DNA of 40,268 nt from an uncultured Bacteroidales bacterium (GCA_905235675.1 CAJONC010000011.1:1-40268), one strand, 5' to 3'. Shown: positions 15,421 through 26,870, counted from the first letter of the stretch. A program made the numbers and translations. The notes: generated by a model from the sequence alone, not told the origin.

Positions 15421-16719
15421 TTAGAGGGAAACAGTTTTGCGGGAAGCGGCGATCAGCAGGCGGCCGGCGTTGGTGCCTACTCCGAAGATGTGCACAGAAC
15501 CGCCGTCGCCATTGGGCTTCCTTTTTGCGAGCCCTGAAAGTCTCTTGCTCAGTTCGTCGCTGTTCAGAGGCAGGGAACGGGCGGTGACTGAGGCGTCGGG
15601 CCAGCGGGAGGCGAAATCTCGGAGGGACGCTTTGCTGAAAGGAACAACTTCCTGAATCTCATACCATTTGCCAAAAGCTGCCAATTGATCTGTCTCTATA
15701 TTATCTGTATTCCCTGCCACGTCGTATCCGGAACCATCCATACAGTACAAATGCGTTGAGGGACCTAATTTTCGCATGCCAAAACGGGAACTCAATAGAT
15801 TGAAGGCGCCGCTCTTGGAGAGCGCTGGGCCCGGTTCAAAAAGCATCTGCCCGGGAACCGGAACTTCGGAAATAAATGTTGGGATTGCCGCATTCTCCTC
15901 CGAACGGAGAAAGTGCAGGCTCCCGTACCGGACAGGCTTTGAGATAAGCTTATCCAGGACAGTGATTGTTATCCTCGGCTCGGACCCGGAACCATGTCCG
16001 TCAGGCACCTGAACCAGCAACAGTTCCTTGCACTCACCGTCGGCCTCCACCACATGCACTTCTTTGACACAGTGGAATTTGCACAGCATTAGCGAGATAT
16101 CCGCCATGGGGGAGAGTTTGACCATCAGGCTGCACCCTTTCCCGAGAATTTTGTCCTGAAGTTTCAGGATGTCCGGGGAGCAGTCTTCGGGGAGAAAGAC
16201 CTTGCGGCCTATGTTATCCCTTCTTGCCGGATCGGCAAACACCAGTTTCGGTTCGAAGGAATCGAGTATTTCGGAGATGTTATCCGGCGTTACCTCCTTG
16301 CAGGAGAACTGCACGTTGCCGCAGCCGAGATGTTCGAAATTCTGCTTTGCCGCCTGGAGCAGTGCGGGGTTCATTTCATTGTACAGCACGGCGTCCGCCA
16401 TGGAGGCGAACTGCCATGAATCCACCCCAAGCCCGCCCGTAAGGTCGGCAATGCGGCCGGCACAGGCAAGTACCCTTCGGGCCACGGATGCCTTGTACAT
16501 CGCCGTAGCCGTGCTGCTGCACTGCTCCGCGCTCAGGGAGGAGGGAAATATCAACTCCGTATCTTCATACCACTCAGGCACTTTGCTGCGGAGTTTCCTT
16601 CTGGCGGCGATGCACTCCGCCGCAAGCGCAACGTCTATGTCCGGCCAGCGGCCTCGTTGCAGCACCAGTGTCGCAAGATCGTCGTGTTCGTGGGAGAGTA
16701 TGAAGTCGCGCAGTTCCAT
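15421..16719 (-). CDS. PG_1098-like class I SAM-dependent methyltransferase with THUMP-like domain
   Basis: 432 residues. The N-terminal about 80 residues are helical; the Rossmann methyltransferase core begins with RIADLTGGLGVDSWQFA (about 88-104), then the acidic VLYNEMNP loop, LVFADPARRDN (motif IV, DPxRR), and VKLSPMADISLML. The C-terminal third matches the THUMP-like domain (HLYCMDGSGYDVAGNTD; VHIFGVGTNAGRLLIAA). The protein resembles the Porphyromonas PG_1098 family; the DPARR motif and THUMP-like part suggest an RNA substrate, but none is known. Upstream metY has its own terminator, so this gene is likely transcribed separately. Confidence 0.85.
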   Translation of the reverse strand: MELRDFILSHEHDDLATLVLQRGRWPDIDVALAAECIAARRKLRSKVPEWYEDTELIFPSSLSAEQCSSTATAMYKASVARRVLACAGRIADLTGGLGVDSWQFASMADAVLYNEMNPALLQAAKQNFEHLGCGNVQFSCKEVTPDNISEILDSFEPKLVFADPARRDNIGRKVFLPEDCSPDILKLQDKILGKGCSLMVKLSPMADISLMLCKFHCVKEVHVVEADGECKELLLVQVPDGHGSGSEPRITITVLDKLISKPVRYGSLHFLRSEENAAIPTFISEVPVPGQMLFEPGPALSKSGAFNLLSSRFGMRKLGPSTHLYCMDGSGYDVAGNTDNIETDQLAAFGKWYEIQEVVPFSKASLRDFASRWPDASVTARSLPLNSDELSKRLSGLAKRKPNGDGGSVHIFGVGTNAGRLLIAASRKTVSL

Positions 16720-16745
16720 TCAGAATACAAAAATAGAAATAAAAA

Positions 16746-16770
16746 AGGGCCTGCGCAAAGCACGGGCCCT
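16746..16770 (-). terminator. Rho-independent terminator of metY
   Basis: Minus strand: AGGGCCCGTG, a short loop, then CGCAGGCCCT followed by TTTTTTATTT. The stem has one bulge or mismatch. Starts about 25 nt after the metY stop. Confidence 0.85.
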
Positions 16771-16794
16771 GAATCAGGTGACAAACTGTAATTC

Positions 16795-18081
16795 CTAAAT
16801 TTTTTCGAAAGCCTGGTCGAGGTCGGCGATGATGTCGTCGACATGCTCGGTGCCTATCGAAAGACGTATGGTGCTCTGGCTGATTCCCTGCTCCTCCAGC
16901 TCGGCTTCGGTCAGCTGGGAGTGGGTGGTGCTGGCGGGATGAATCACGAGGGATTTCACGTCGGCGACGTTGGCGAGCAGGGAGAAAATTTCCAGGGCGT
17001 CGATGAACTTGAAGGCCGCCTCTTTTCCGCCCTTGATTTCGAATGTGAAGATGGAACCTCCTCCGTTGGGGAAGTACTTCTTGTAGGTCTCATGGTCGGG
17101 ATGCGAGGCCAGGGCGGGATGGTTGACTTTTGCCACCTTTGGATGTTTGGAAAGGTAATCCACTACTTTCAAGGCATTGTATACATGGCGCTCAACCCTG
17201 AGCGAGAGAGTCTCGAGGCCCTGCAGGAAGATGAAGGAGCTGACAGGGGAGAGCGTGGCTCCGGTGTCGCGGAGCAGGATGGCGCGCGCCCTCGTTATGT
17301 AGGCGGCGGGGCCGGCAGCGTCGGCGAAGACGATTCCGTGGTAGCTGTAGTCAGGTTCGGTGAACTGGGGGAACTTGCCGGAGGCCTTCCAGTCGAATTT
17401 GCCGGAATCCACTATCACGCCGCCTATGGTTGTGCCGTGGCCGCCTATGAATTTGGTGGCCGAGTGGACGACGATGTCGGCGCCGTATTCAAAGGGCCTC
17501 ACCAGATATGGCGTGGCGAAGGTGTTGTCCACCACCAGCGGAATCTTGTGTGCGTGTGCTATCTTTGCAACTTCTTCTATGTCAATGACATTGCTGTTGG
17601 GGTTGCCGAGGGTTTCGATGAAAATGAGTTTGGTGTTGGGCTGGATGGCCTTTTCGAAGTTTTCGGGTTTGGAAGGGTCCACGAAGGTGGTGCTGACTCC
17701 GTAGGGCACGAGGGTATGCTGCAGGAGGTCGTAGGTGCCGCCGTAGATGGTGTTGGCGGATACGACATTGTCGCCGGCCTTGGTGAGGTTGAGTATGGAG
17801 TAGGTGACCGCAGCGGCGCCCGAGGCTACTGCAAGGGCTCCGACGCCCCCTTCAAGGGCTGCGATGCGCTGCTCGAACACGTCGGAAGTGGAGTTCGTGA
17901 GGCGGCTGTAGATGTTGCCCGGGTCGGTGAGGCCGAACCTTGCGGCGGCGTGTTCCGAGTTATGGAAGACATAAGAAGATGTCTGGTAAATGGGGACTGC
18001 CCTTGCATCTGATGCGGGGTCTGCCTGCTCCTGTCCAACATGAAGCTGCAGTGTTTCGAAATGAAGTTTGCGCGTACTCAT
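16795..18081 (-). CDS. metY: O-acetylhomoserine sulfhydrylase / aminocarboxypropyltransferase
   Basis: PLP enzyme of the Cys/Met metabolism family, 428 residues, making homocysteine from O-acetylhomoserine and sulfide (some members also act on O-acetylserine). Seen: [31 protein letters not shown] at the N-terminus (longer start typical of MetY), [38 protein letters not shown], and the PLP lysine in [10 protein letters not shown] (K210). The C-terminus has [20 protein letters not shown]. Divergent from an Lrp/AsnC regulator with 175 nt between, suggesting that regulator acts here. No SAM-riboswitch-like leader is seen. Confidence 0.95.
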   Translation of the reverse strand: MSTRKLHFETLQLHVGQEQADPASDARAVPIYQTSSYVFHNSEHAAARFGLTDPGNIYSRLTNSTSDVFEQRIAALEGGVGALAVASGAAAVTYSILNLTKAGDNVVSANTIYGGTYDLLQHTLVPYGVSTTFVDPSKPENFEKAIQPNTKLIFIETLGNPNSNVIDIEEVAKIAHAHKIPLVVDNTFATPYLVRPFEYGADIVVHSATKFIGGHGTTIGGVIVDSGKFDWKASGKFPQFTEPDYSYHGIVFADAAGPAAYITRARAILLRDTGATLSPVSSFIFLQGLETLSLRVERHVYNALKVVDYLSKHPKVAKVNHPALASHPDHETYKKYFPNGGGSIFTFEIKGGKEAAFKFIDALEIFSLLANVADVKSLVIHPASTTHSQLTEAELEEQGISQSTIRLSIGTEHVDDIIADLDQAFEKI

Positions 18082-18118
18082 ATTATGAATTGTTATATAT
18101 TGCCGTGTTTGTCTGTTG

Positions 18119-18126
18119 CAAATTTA
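18119..18126 (-). promoter_or_regulatory. -7 element for metY
   Basis: Minus-strand TAAATTTG (TAnnTTTG), 38 nt upstream of the metY ATG. A TTTG (18146-18143) lies upstream, but the spacer is only 16 nt, so the match is imperfect. Confidence 0.45.
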
Positions 18127-18162
18127 GGTTTTTCGGATAAATCAAACAATATAACGCAAAAA

Positions 18163-18195
18163 TTTGTATTAAAAAAGCAAATATTCATATATTTG
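18163..18195 (+). promoter_or_regulatory. Promoter of the Lrp/AsnC gene
   Basis: TTTG (18163-18166), a 21-nt spacer, TATATTTG (18188-18195). Spacer is at the long end of the range. The ATG follows 61 nt later. Confidence 0.55.
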
Positions 18196-18256
18196 CAGAA
18201 AAAAAGCAATGTAATGTACGCCAAAAAGCGTTGTAAACAGAAAAATCCTCTATATT

Positions 18257-18730
18257 ATGACCGAAAACCTTGACAGAACTGATATTCAGATACTTCGCGA
18301 ACTGCAGCAGAACGGCAGGATAACCGTCAAGGAGCTTGCCCAGAAGGTACATCTCTCCACCACTCCGGTCTTCGACCGCATGCACCGGCTGGAGAAGGAG
18401 GGTTACATACAGCGTTATACGGCGGTGCTGAATCCGTCAAAACTGGGCCGCGGCTTCGTGGTATTCTGCTCCGTGAGGCTGCTCAGGATGGGGCGCGATA
18501 TAGCCCACGACTTCGTAAGCCGCGTCAGGGACATCCCCGAAGTGGCCGAGTGCTACAACATTTCCGGAGATTTCGATTATCTGCTCAAGATATACGCGCC
18601 CGATATGGCTTACTACAACGACTTCATTATCAACACACTGGGCACCATCGAAAGTCTCGGATCCCTGCAGAGCTGGTTCGTGATGAACGAGATAAAGAAC
18701 AGTTACGGCCTTCCTGCTTCGTGCATGTAG
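18257..18730 (+). CDS. Lrp/AsnC family transcriptional regulator
   Basis: 157 residues. An N-terminal helix-turn-helix (LDRTDIQILRELQQNGRITVKELAQKV, then STTPVFDRMHRLEKEGYIQRY) is followed by the ligand-binding RAM domain (VAECYNISGDFDYLLKIYAPDMAYYNDFI). Lrp/AsnC proteins sense amino acids and regulate amino-acid metabolism. The gene diverges from metY, so control of methionine/cysteine synthesis is a fair inference. It ends just before the rimP promoter. Confidence 0.92.
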   Translation: MTENLDRTDIQILRELQQNGRITVKELAQKVHLSTTPVFDRMHRLEKEGYIQRYTAVLNPSKLGRGFVVFCSVRLLRMGRDIAHDFVSRVRDIPEVAECYNISGDFDYLLKIYAPDMAYYNDFIINTLGTIESLGSLQSWFVMNEIKNSYGLPASCM

Positions 18731-18748
18731 GGACGGGCCCCGAAAAAT

Positions 18749-18779
18749 TTTGAAGTTCCGGAGATTTTGCTTATATTTG
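18749..18779 (+). promoter_or_regulatory. Promoter of the rimP-nusA-infB operon
   Basis: TTTG (18749-18752), 19-nt spacer, TATATTTG (18772-18779): exact consensus at optimal spacing. Predicted start near 18786, giving a 45-nt leader with a hairpin. Confidence 0.8.
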
Positions 18780-18793
18780 CGGATGTGAATGAG

Positions 18794-18822
18794 ATAGAGG
18801 CCGCAAGGTCCTCTATTTTTTT
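18794..18822 (+). terminator. Attenuator-like hairpin in the rimP leader
   Basis: Perfect 7-bp stem ATAGAGG/CCTCTAT (18794-18800/18810-18816), 9-nt loop, then seven T (18816-18822). It lies downstream of the operon promoter and 8 nt before the rimP ATG, so it would act in the leader rather than end the lrp gene. Confidence 0.6.
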
Positions 18823-18830
18823 ATGATTTT

Positions 18831-19109
18831 ATGGAAAAGTACGATATTCAGCCCATAGTGGAAAAGGCCGCCGCAGAGCGCTCCTGCACGCTTGTGCAAT
18901 TGGATGTGGATGATGACAACAACATCGAAGTAACCATCGACAGGGAGGGCGGTGCCGACCTCTCCGACTGCGAATATGTGCACCGTGCGGTGCTTGCCGC
19001 CTTCGACCGCGACGTCGAGGATTATGCCCTCACGGTGGGCTCCCTCGGCATCAGCGCCGAAGAGGCCGACAGCCTGCTGGCGAACGCAAATCCGGAGGCC
19101 GGCGAATAG
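18831..19109 (+). CDS. rimP: RimP-like ribosome maturation protein, N-terminal domain only
   Basis: 92 residues. The visible part is the RimP N-terminal alpha/beta domain (CTLVQLDVDDDNNIEVTIDR; LSDCEYVHRAVLAAFDRDVEDYALTVGSLGI), which normally aids 30S subunit maturation. Usual RimP proteins are about 150 residues and continue with an SH3-like domain that binds S12. Here the frame stops after a short acidic tail, and only 54 nt remain before nusA, so the second domain is absent rather than shifted. The typical SSPGL end of the first domain reads GSLGI. Its place in front of nusA-infB is the classical one, which supports the assignment. Confidence 0.85.
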   Translation: MEKYDIQPIVEKAAAERSCTLVQLDVDDDNNIEVTIDREGGADLSDCEYVHRAVLAAFDRDVEDYALTVGSLGISAEEADSLLANANPEAGE

Positions 19110-19163
19110 AAACTGTCGCCGTGGACAGGCAACAACAGACGAATGATATCAATATTTATATAA

Positions 19164-20453
19164 ATGGAAAAGCGCAAAGAAGAAAAGATTACCCTCATTG
19201 ACGCCTTCAAGGACTTCAAGGAGGAGAAGAACATCGACCGCCCCGTGATGATGGGCGTGCTCAAGGATGTGTTCCTTACCCAGATAGCCAAGACCTATGG
19301 CTCCGCCGACAACTTCGACGTCATCGTAAACGTCGACAAGGGAACCTGCGAAATCTACCAGAACTTCGAGATTGTCGAGGAAGTGGAGAATCCTTCCGCC
19401 GAGATGACTCTCGACGAGGTGCGTGCCGACAGCGGTGACGACGATTACGAAATCGGCGACACCTACGCCAGGCTCCTTCCCCTTTCGGCTTTCGGCCGCC
19501 GCGGAATCCTGAACATACGCCAGAATCTCCAGGGACGCATCATGGACATAGAAAAGGCCAACGTCTTCAAGAAGTACTCCGACAAGGTCGGTGAAATTTT
19601 CACGGGCGAAATCTATCAGACCTGGTCCCGCGAAGTCCTGCTTCTCGACGAAGACGGCAACGAGCTCCACATCCCCAAGGAGGAGCAGATCCCCGGCGAG
19701 CGCTTCAAGAAGAACGACACCGTCCGCGCCATCATCAAGAGCGTGGAAATGCGCAACAACACCACTCCCTACATCACCCTTTCCCGCACCTCTCCCGACT
19801 TCCTCGCAAGGCTCTTCGAGATGGAGGTTCCCGAAATCGCCGACGGCCTCATCACCATCAAGAAGGTGGTCCGCGTGCCCGGCGAGCGTGCCAAGGTGGC
19901 GGTTGAGTCCTACGACGAACGCATCGACCCCATCGGGGCCTGCATCGGCGTCAAGGGCGGCCGCGTGATAGGCATAGTGCGTGAACTCCGCAACGAAAAT
20001 ATCGACGTCCTCCAGTGGTCGTCCAATCCCAAACTCCTTATCCAAAGGGCCCTTACTCCCGCCCGCGTGTCCTCCATCGACATGGGTGCGGAACCCGGCG
20101 ACAAGGTGAAGGTGTACATGCTCCCCGAAGAGGTGCAGAAGGGTATAGGACGCGGCGGCGTGAACGTGCAGCTGGCCGGTATGCTGGTCGGCCGCGAGAT
20201 TGAGGTCTGGCGCGAGACTCCCAAGGGCGAGGTTGCCCAGGAGGAGGAAGATGTCGCCCTCGAAGAGTTCACCAATCCGGAATATGGCCGTACCATCGAT
20301 GCATGGGTTATCGACAAGCTCAAGGGCATAGGTTGCGACACCGCCCGCAGCGTGCTTGCCATCGATCCCGAGGAACTCGCCAAGCGTGCGGACCTCGACA
20401 TGGAGACGGTGGAAGACGTGCGCAGCATACTCGCAGCGGAATTTGAAGACTAA
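19164..20453 (+). CDS. nusA: Transcription termination/antitermination protein NusA
   Basis: 429 residues. Order: N-terminal RNA-polymerase-binding domain (about 1-125, with LPLSAFGRRGILNIRQNLQ at its end), S1 domain (about 128-200, GEIFTGEIYQTW to NNTTPYITLSRTSPDFL), KH1 (GACIGVKGGRVIGIVRELR) and KH2 (VQKGIGRGGVNVQLAGMLVG). A short C-terminal helix-hairpin tail (IDKLKGIGCDTARSVLAIDPEEL) follows. It binds RNA polymerase, promotes pausing at hairpins and joins antitermination complexes. In the conserved rimP-nusA-infB operon; a leader hairpin upstream could allow autoregulation. Confidence 0.97.
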   Translation: MEKRKEEKITLIDAFKDFKEEKNIDRPVMMGVLKDVFLTQIAKTYGSADNFDVIVNVDKGTCEIYQNFEIVEEVENPSAEMTLDEVRADSGDDDYEIGDTYARLLPLSAFGRRGILNIRQNLQGRIMDIEKANVFKKYSDKVGEIFTGEIYQTWSREVLLLDEDGNELHIPKEEQIPGERFKKNDTVRAIIKSVEMRNNTTPYITLSRTSPDFLARLFEMEVPEIADGLITIKKVVRVPGERAKVAVESYDERIDPIGACIGVKGGRVIGIVRELRNENIDVLQWSSNPKLLIQRALTPARVSSIDMGAEPGDKVKVYMLPEEVQKGIGRGGVNVQLAGMLVGREIEVWRETPKGEVAQEEEDVALEEFTNPEYGRTIDAWVIDKLKGIGCDTARSVLAIDPEELAKRADLDMETVEDVRSILAAEFED

Positions 20454-20478
20454 GATACAATAATACAGGGGTTTATTT

Positions 20479-23358
20479 ATGGCAGAAATCAGACTGAACA
20501 AATTAATGCGGCAGTTCAATATCGGACTGCAGGACATCGTGGACTTCCTTCGTACGCAGGGGGCCGATGTCGATGAAAATCCTAACTCTAAAATTTCCGA
20601 TGAATACCTTCCGGCGCTCCAGAAGCAGTTCGGGGCGGACCTGAAGGCGGCCGAGGAGGCCAATGAAAGGGCTATAAAGATGTCTGATATCCTCGTGAAT
20701 TCGGGGAAGAAGGAAGAGCAGGCGGTGGAGGAAGAGGAGGAAGAGCGCGTGATTGTGCGCAGCAATACCCTGTCGCGCAGGAAGAGCGAGCCGAAGGCCG
20801 CGACTTCACAAAACGTGAAAGAGGAAGTGCCCGCAGAAACTGTCCCGCAGGACGCTCCCGAACCCGTGCCCGCTCCCAAACCGGAGCCCGAGGCCGAGGC
20901 CGCTCCCAAAGCGGTAGAAGCGGTAGAAACTGAGCCTGTTCCTGCCAACGGGCCGGAGGTGGCAGTGGCTGAAGAAGAGGCGGCAGACTTCCCGGCCGCT
21001 GAGACTGAACCGGCTGCCGGACCTGTCGTGGAACCCGAACCGGAACCTGCTGCAGAGCCTGCCGCGGAACCCGAACCGGAGCCCGTCAAGGAGCCTGAGC
21101 CTGTTAAGGAAGAAGAGCCCGCAAAAGAACCCGTGCCGGAACAGAAGCCGGCAAAAGAAGCCGAAACCGCCGTCAAAACCCCTGCGGCGCAGAAGGCTCC
21201 CGAAGATTCCGGCTCTCTCAAAGTGGTAGGAAAGATAGACCTTTCGCAGTTCGACCGCAAGCCCGCCAAGAAGCGCGAACGCATCGCCAAGGGCACCCAG
21301 AAGGTTGACGTGGCGAAGGTCGGCCAGAATATAGACCGCAATGCCGGCCGCAGCAAGGACAACAAGCAGGCCTCCCAGCAGGGAAGCGGAAAGAACCGCA
21401 AGCGCGACCGTTTCAAGCCCGCGATGTCGGAGTCCGAGATCGAGGAGATGCAGAAGGAGATCCAGAAGCAGGTCAAGGAGACATACGCCAAGATGAACGA
21501 AGGCAAGAAGAACAACTTCGGTGCGAAGTACCGTAAGGAAAAGCGCGAACTTGCCGCCCAGCGTACCCAGGACGAGCTCGAACAGGAGGCAGCCGGAAAG
21601 AAGGTGCTGAAAGTCACAGAGTTCGTAACCGTGAATGATCTGGCAACCCTGATGAACAACACTCCCGTCAACAACGTGATTGCAGCCTGCATGAGCCTCG
21701 GCCTGATGGTGTCCATCAACCAGCGCCTCGACGCCGAAGCCCTCGTGCTGGTGGCGGAGGAGTTCGGCTACAAGGTGGAATTCGTGGGAGCCGAGCTCAC
21801 CAACGAGATTGAATCCGCCGAAGAGGCCGACCGCGAAGAAGATCTCGTGCCCCGTCCTCCTGTGATTACGGTGATGGGCCATGTCGACCACGGCAAGACA
21901 TCCCTGCTCGACTATATACGCAAGACCAACGTGATTGCAGGCGAAGCCGGCGGTATCACCCAGCACATAGGTGCATATAACGTCTGCCTCGAAGACGGCC
22001 GCCACATCACCTTCCTCGACACCCCCGGACATGAAGCGTTCACGGCAATGCGTGCCCGCGGAGCGCAGATGACCGACCTTGCGATCATCATTATCGCTGC
22101 CGACGACGCCGTGATGCCCCAGACGGTTGAGGCCATCAACCATGCGCAGGCAGCAGGCGTACCTATGGTGTTCGCAATCAACAAGATAGACAAGCCGGGA
22201 GCATCTGCCGACAAAATTTACCAGCAGCTCTCCCAGATGAACATCCTCACCGAAGCCTGGGGAGGAAAATACCAGAGCCAGGAGATTTCGGCGAAGCACG
22301 GCCTGAACGTGGACAAACTCCTCGAAAAGGTGCTGCTCGAAGCCGACCTTCTCGAGCTCAAGGCCAACCCCAACCGCCTTGCGTCCGGCGCCGTGATTGA
22401 ATCCTCGCTCGACAAGGGCCGCGGATATCTCGCTACCATCCTCGTCCAGAACGGAACCCTGCATCAGGGGGACATCCTCCTCAGCGGCAGCTACTTCGGC
22501 CGCGTGCGCAGCATGTTCAACGAACGCGGACAGCGCGTCACCGAGGCAGGCCCTTCGACTCCTGTTTCCGTGCTCGGACTCAACGGAGCCCCTGCCGCAG
22601 GCGAAAAGTTCAACGTCCTCACCGACGAGAAGGAGGCCAAGAACATCGCCGCCAAGCGCGAGCAGCTCATACGCATCCAGGGCATCAAGACCCAGAAGCA
22701 CATGACTCTCGAAGAGATAGGCCGCCGCATCAGCATAGGCAACTTCAAGGAACTCAACATCATAGTGAAGGGCGACGTGGACGGCTCCGTGGAGGCTCTG
22801 TCCGACTCCCTCATCAAACTCAGCACCGAGAATGTCCGCGTGAACGTGATTCACAAGGCGGTCGGCGCAATTTCCGAAAGCGACATCCTGCTCGCCGAGG
22901 CATCCGACGCAGTCATCATAGGATTCCAGGTGCGCCCCACCGTCGAGGCCCGCAGGTCAGCCGACAAGGAAGGCATCGAAATCCGCCTCTACTCTGTCAT
23001 TTACGACGCGATAAACGAAGTGAAGGACGGTATCGAGGGTATGCTCGAGCCCGAGAAGAAGGAGGAAGTGGTGGCGACAGCCGAAGTCAAGCAGACCTTC
23101 CACATCAGCAAGGTGGGAACCATCGCCGGATGTATCATGCGCGAGGGTAAGATGATTCCCAAGGTGCAGGTTCGTCTCATACGCGACGGCATCGTGGTGT
23201 ACACCGGAGAACTCGGTTCGCTCAAGATAGGGAAGGACGATGTGAAGGAGGTTGCCGCAGGCAAGGAATGCGGTATGAGCATAGCTGGATTCAACGACAT
23301 AAAGGAAGGCGACTTCATCGAAGCATTCAGAATAGTGGAAATCAAGAGGACGCTGTAG
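20479..23358 (+). CDS. infB: Translation initiation factor IF-2
   Basis: 959 residues. GTPase that places initiator tRNA in the ribosomal P site. The N-terminus has a small IF2_N domain (about 1-60), then a long disordered Ala/Glu/Pro/Val stretch (about 95-250) and a basic [16 protein letters not shown] region. A second IF2_N domain (about 380-440) precedes the G domain: [12 protein letters not shown] (467-478), [23 protein letters not shown]. Beta-barrel domains and the fMet-tRNA-binding C-terminal domain follow, ending [12 protein letters not shown]. It starts 25 nt after nusA. Confidence 0.98.
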   Translation: MAEIRLNKLMRQFNIGLQDIVDFLRTQGADVDENPNSKISDEYLPALQKQFGADLKAAEEANERAIKMSDILVNSGKKEEQAVEEEEEERVIVRSNTLSRRKSEPKAATSQNVKEEVPAETVPQDAPEPVPAPKPEPEAEAAPKAVEAVETEPVPANGPEVAVAEEEAADFPAAETEPAAGPVVEPEPEPAAEPAAEPEPEPVKEPEPVKEEEPAKEPVPEQKPAKEAETAVKTPAAQKAPEDSGSLKVVGKIDLSQFDRKPAKKRERIAKGTQKVDVAKVGQNIDRNAGRSKDNKQASQQGSGKNRKRDRFKPAMSESEIEEMQKEIQKQVKETYAKMNEGKKNNFGAKYRKEKRELAAQRTQDELEQEAAGKKVLKVTEFVTVNDLATLMNNTPVNNVIAACMSLGLMVSINQRLDAEALVLVAEEFGYKVEFVGAELTNEIESAEEADREEDLVPRPPVITVMGHVDHGKTSLLDYIRKTNVIAGEAGGITQHIGAYNVCLEDGRHITFLDTPGHEAFTAMRARGAQMTDLAIIIIAADDAVMPQTVEAINHAQAAGVPMVFAINKIDKPGASADKIYQQLSQMNILTEAWGGKYQSQEISAKHGLNVDKLLEKVLLEADLLELKANPNRLASGAVIESSLDKGRGYLATILVQNGTLHQGDILLSGSYFGRVRSMFNERGQRVTEAGPSTPVSVLGLNGAPAAGEKFNVLTDEKEAKNIAAKREQLIRIQGIKTQKHMTLEEIGRRISIGNFKELNIIVKGDVDGSVEALSDSLIKLSTENVRVNVIHKAVGAISESDILLAEASDAVIIGFQVRPTVEARRSADKEGIEIRLYSVIYDAINEVKDGIEGMLEPEKKEEVVATAEVKQTFHISKVGTIAGCIMREGKMIPKVQVRLIRDGIVVYTGELGSLKIGKDDVKEVAAGKECGMSIAGFNDIKEGDFIEAFRIVEIKRTL

Positions 23359-23362
23359 GAGT

Positions 23363-24739
23363 ATGAGAATAAAATCACTGTTATCAGCTGTCGCGCTGCT
23401 TGCGGCAGTTTCGTGCGGAACGTCGCCTAAGGCCATTATGACAGCGGTGCCCGCCCGTCCGGCAGGGCAGGAAAATGTTATCGGACTTACCGCTGAGCCC
23501 ATGGATGTGGTCCGTATAGGAGTGGTAGGTCTTGGAATGAGGGGCGGTTCTGCCGTGGAGCGTCTGAGTTATGTTCCCGGCGCCGTTGTGACAGCAGTTT
23601 GCGACATCGAACCGGAGAAGGCGGAAAAATCGCGTTCCTGGCTGGTGGAAAAAGGCTGCGCAGAACCTGCCGTCTTTGCAGGTGACAAGGATTCGTGGAA
23701 GCAGCTCTGTGAGATGGACGGAGTGGATCTGGTTTATATCTGCACCGATTGGTTGAATCACGCCCCCATTGCACAGTATGCCATGGAGCATGGCAAACAT
23801 GCCGCAGTCGAGGTGCCGGCAGCGTTGAACATGGACGAAATATGGTCTTTGATCAACACTTCCGAGCGTACCCGCAGGCACTGCATGATGCTGGAAAACT
23901 GCGTTTACGACTTTTTCGAGATGTCCGCTCTCCGCATGGCCCAGGAAGGTGTTTTCGGAGAGATTATACATTGCGAAGGGTCGTATTGCCACAATCTGGA
24001 CAGTTTTTGGAAAATGTACTGGCATGAATGGCGTTCCGAGTATAACCGTAGCCATCGTGGAAATCTTTATCCTACCCATGGACTCGGCCCTGTGTGCCAG
24101 GTGCTGAACATCCATCGCGGAGACCGGATGAAGACTCTCGTCGCCATGGATACCCGTTCCTTCAACGGTGGCAAGGTCGTGGAGAAACTTACCGGCGAGC
24201 CCTGCGAGGATTTCATGAACGGAGACCAGACCAGCACCCTGATTTCTACGGTCAATGGCAAAACCATCCTGATCGAACATGATGTGCTGACACCCCGTCC
24301 CTACAGCCGTATGTATCAGGTGGTGGGGACCGACGGCTATGCCGCCAAATATCCTGTGCGCCAGATTTGCCTTCGCAACAGTGAAGAAGGGGACGGCGGA
24401 GGCCGATACGTTGCTCCGGAGAAGGTTTTGTCCGCCGAAGAGATAAGCGAGCTTCAGGAAAAGTATACTTCCGTGATACTAACGCCCGAGCTCACCGAAC
24501 TTGCCAAAAAGGTGGGAGGCCACGGCGGAATGGACTTCATAATGGATTACCGCCTTGTTTACTGCCTGCGTAACGGCCTGCCTCTCGACATGGATGTTTA
24601 CGACCTTGCCGAGTGGTGCTGCGTGGCTCCCCTAAGCGCCCTATCCATAGAGAACGGAAATGCTCCGGTCGAAGTTCCCGATTTTACCCGCGGAGCGTGG
24701 AATGTGGTGAAAGGATTTTCTTATGCATTTGCGGAGTAG
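23363..24739 (+). CDS. Gfo/Idh/MocA-family lipoprotein, GH109-like glycosidase
   Basis: 458 residues. A lipoprotein signal (LLSAVALLAAVSC, Cys at about 19) targets it to the envelope. The NAD-binding Rossmann fold begins VRIGVVGLGMRGGSAVERL (about 50-68); EVPAALNMDEIW and YPTHGLGPVCQVLNIHRGDRM follow. The C-terminal GGHGGMDFIMDYRLVYCL and LSIENGNAPVEVPDFTRGAW are hallmarks of GH109, retaining alpha-N-acetylgalactosaminidases that use NAD in an oxidation-elimination mechanism. The prediction is removal of terminal GalNAc from host or dietary glycans. It starts 4 nt after infB but is functionally unrelated; co-transcription is possible. ettA downstream has its own promoter overlapping the 3' end. 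Confidence 0.88.
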   Translation: MRIKSLLSAVALLAAVSCGTSPKAIMTAVPARPAGQENVIGLTAEPMDVVRIGVVGLGMRGGSAVERLSYVPGAVVTAVCDIEPEKAEKSRSWLVEKGCAEPAVFAGDKDSWKQLCEMDGVDLVYICTDWLNHAPIAQYAMEHGKHAAVEVPAALNMDEIWSLINTSERTRRHCMMLENCVYDFFEMSALRMAQEGVFGEIIHCEGSYCHNLDSFWKMYWHEWRSEYNRSHRGNLYPTHGLGPVCQVLNIHRGDRMKTLVAMDTRSFNGGKVVEKLTGEPCEDFMNGDQTSTLISTVNGKTILIEHDVLTPRPYSRMYQVVGTDGYAAKYPVRQICLRNSEEGDGGGRYVAPEKVLSAEEISELQEKYTSVILTPELTELAKKVGGHGGMDFIMDYRLVYCLRNGLPLDMDVYDLAEWCCVAPLSALSIENGNAPVEVPDFTRGAWNVVKGFSYAFAE

Positions 24740-24759
24740 GGATTGATTTCTTATCTTTG
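24728..24759 (+). promoter_or_regulatory. Promoter of ettA
   Basis: TTTG (24728-24731), 20-nt spacer, TATCTTTG (24752-24759). The -33 element lies inside the end of the GH109-like gene. The ATG is only 5 nt past the -7 element, so the transcript is predicted to be leaderless or nearly so. Confidence 0.75.
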
Positions 24760-24764
24760 CCTTC

Positions 24765-26441
<1,677 letters not shown>

Positions 26442-26444
26442 TCC

Positions 26445-26870
26445 CTACTGCCGGGAAGCGGCTTCAAGTTTGTCCAGAAATTCCTTCGGCGTGTATACCG
26501 GTATGTCGGTGTATGCGGCGAAGTGTTTTTTGTTACCCGTAACTATGATATCGCAAAGTCCTTCTTCAGCACAAGAAATCTGCAGTGCATCCTCAAAATC
26601 CGGGCAGGATGATTTCAGTGCATTTGACAGGTCCGAGGACGTAAGCGGCAGAACCGTACAGTGGTCAAAGAAATAATTGAACCTTCTCTTTCTTGATTCC
26701 GTTGTAAGATCTTTCCTTGTAATATAAGAAACATCAGGAAAGGAGTGAACCGAAATGCAAAGATTAAAAACCCTGTTAAATCCGAGAATCAGCGAAGAAT
26801 ATACGGTGTCTTCCCTGTAAGTGAGCATGGTATCCAATACAATATTGGTGTCGAGAAATACTTTCATCAT
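26445..26870 (-). CDS. PIN-domain toxin (VapC-like)
   Basis: 141 residues. PIN fold: FLDTNIVLD at 5-13 (D7), an acidic residue at D46 in HSFPDVSYI where many families have Glu, DFEDALQ at 91-97 (D91, D94), and IIVTGNKKHF near the end, where Asn replaces the last Asp of some families. PIN toxins are magnesium-dependent ribonucleases, often cutting tRNA or rRNA. The start overlaps the antitoxin stop by 4 nt. An ordinary RHH/PIN type II toxin-antitoxin pair; tRNA-Gln lies next to it but there is no evidence that it is the target. Confidence 0.88.
   Translation of the reverse strand: MMKVFLDTNIVLDTMLTYREDTVYSSLILGFNRVFNLCISVHSFPDVSYITRKDLTTESRKRRFNYFFDHCTVLPLTSSDLSNALKSSCPDFEDALQISCAEEGLCDIIVTGNKKHFAAYTDIPVYTPKEFLDKLEAASRQ

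Noticed and set aside
19149..21719. 856-codon frame antisense to rimP-nusA-infB
   Set aside because: Lies opposite highly conserved genes; a by-product of GC-rich codon use and the repetitive IF-2 linker.
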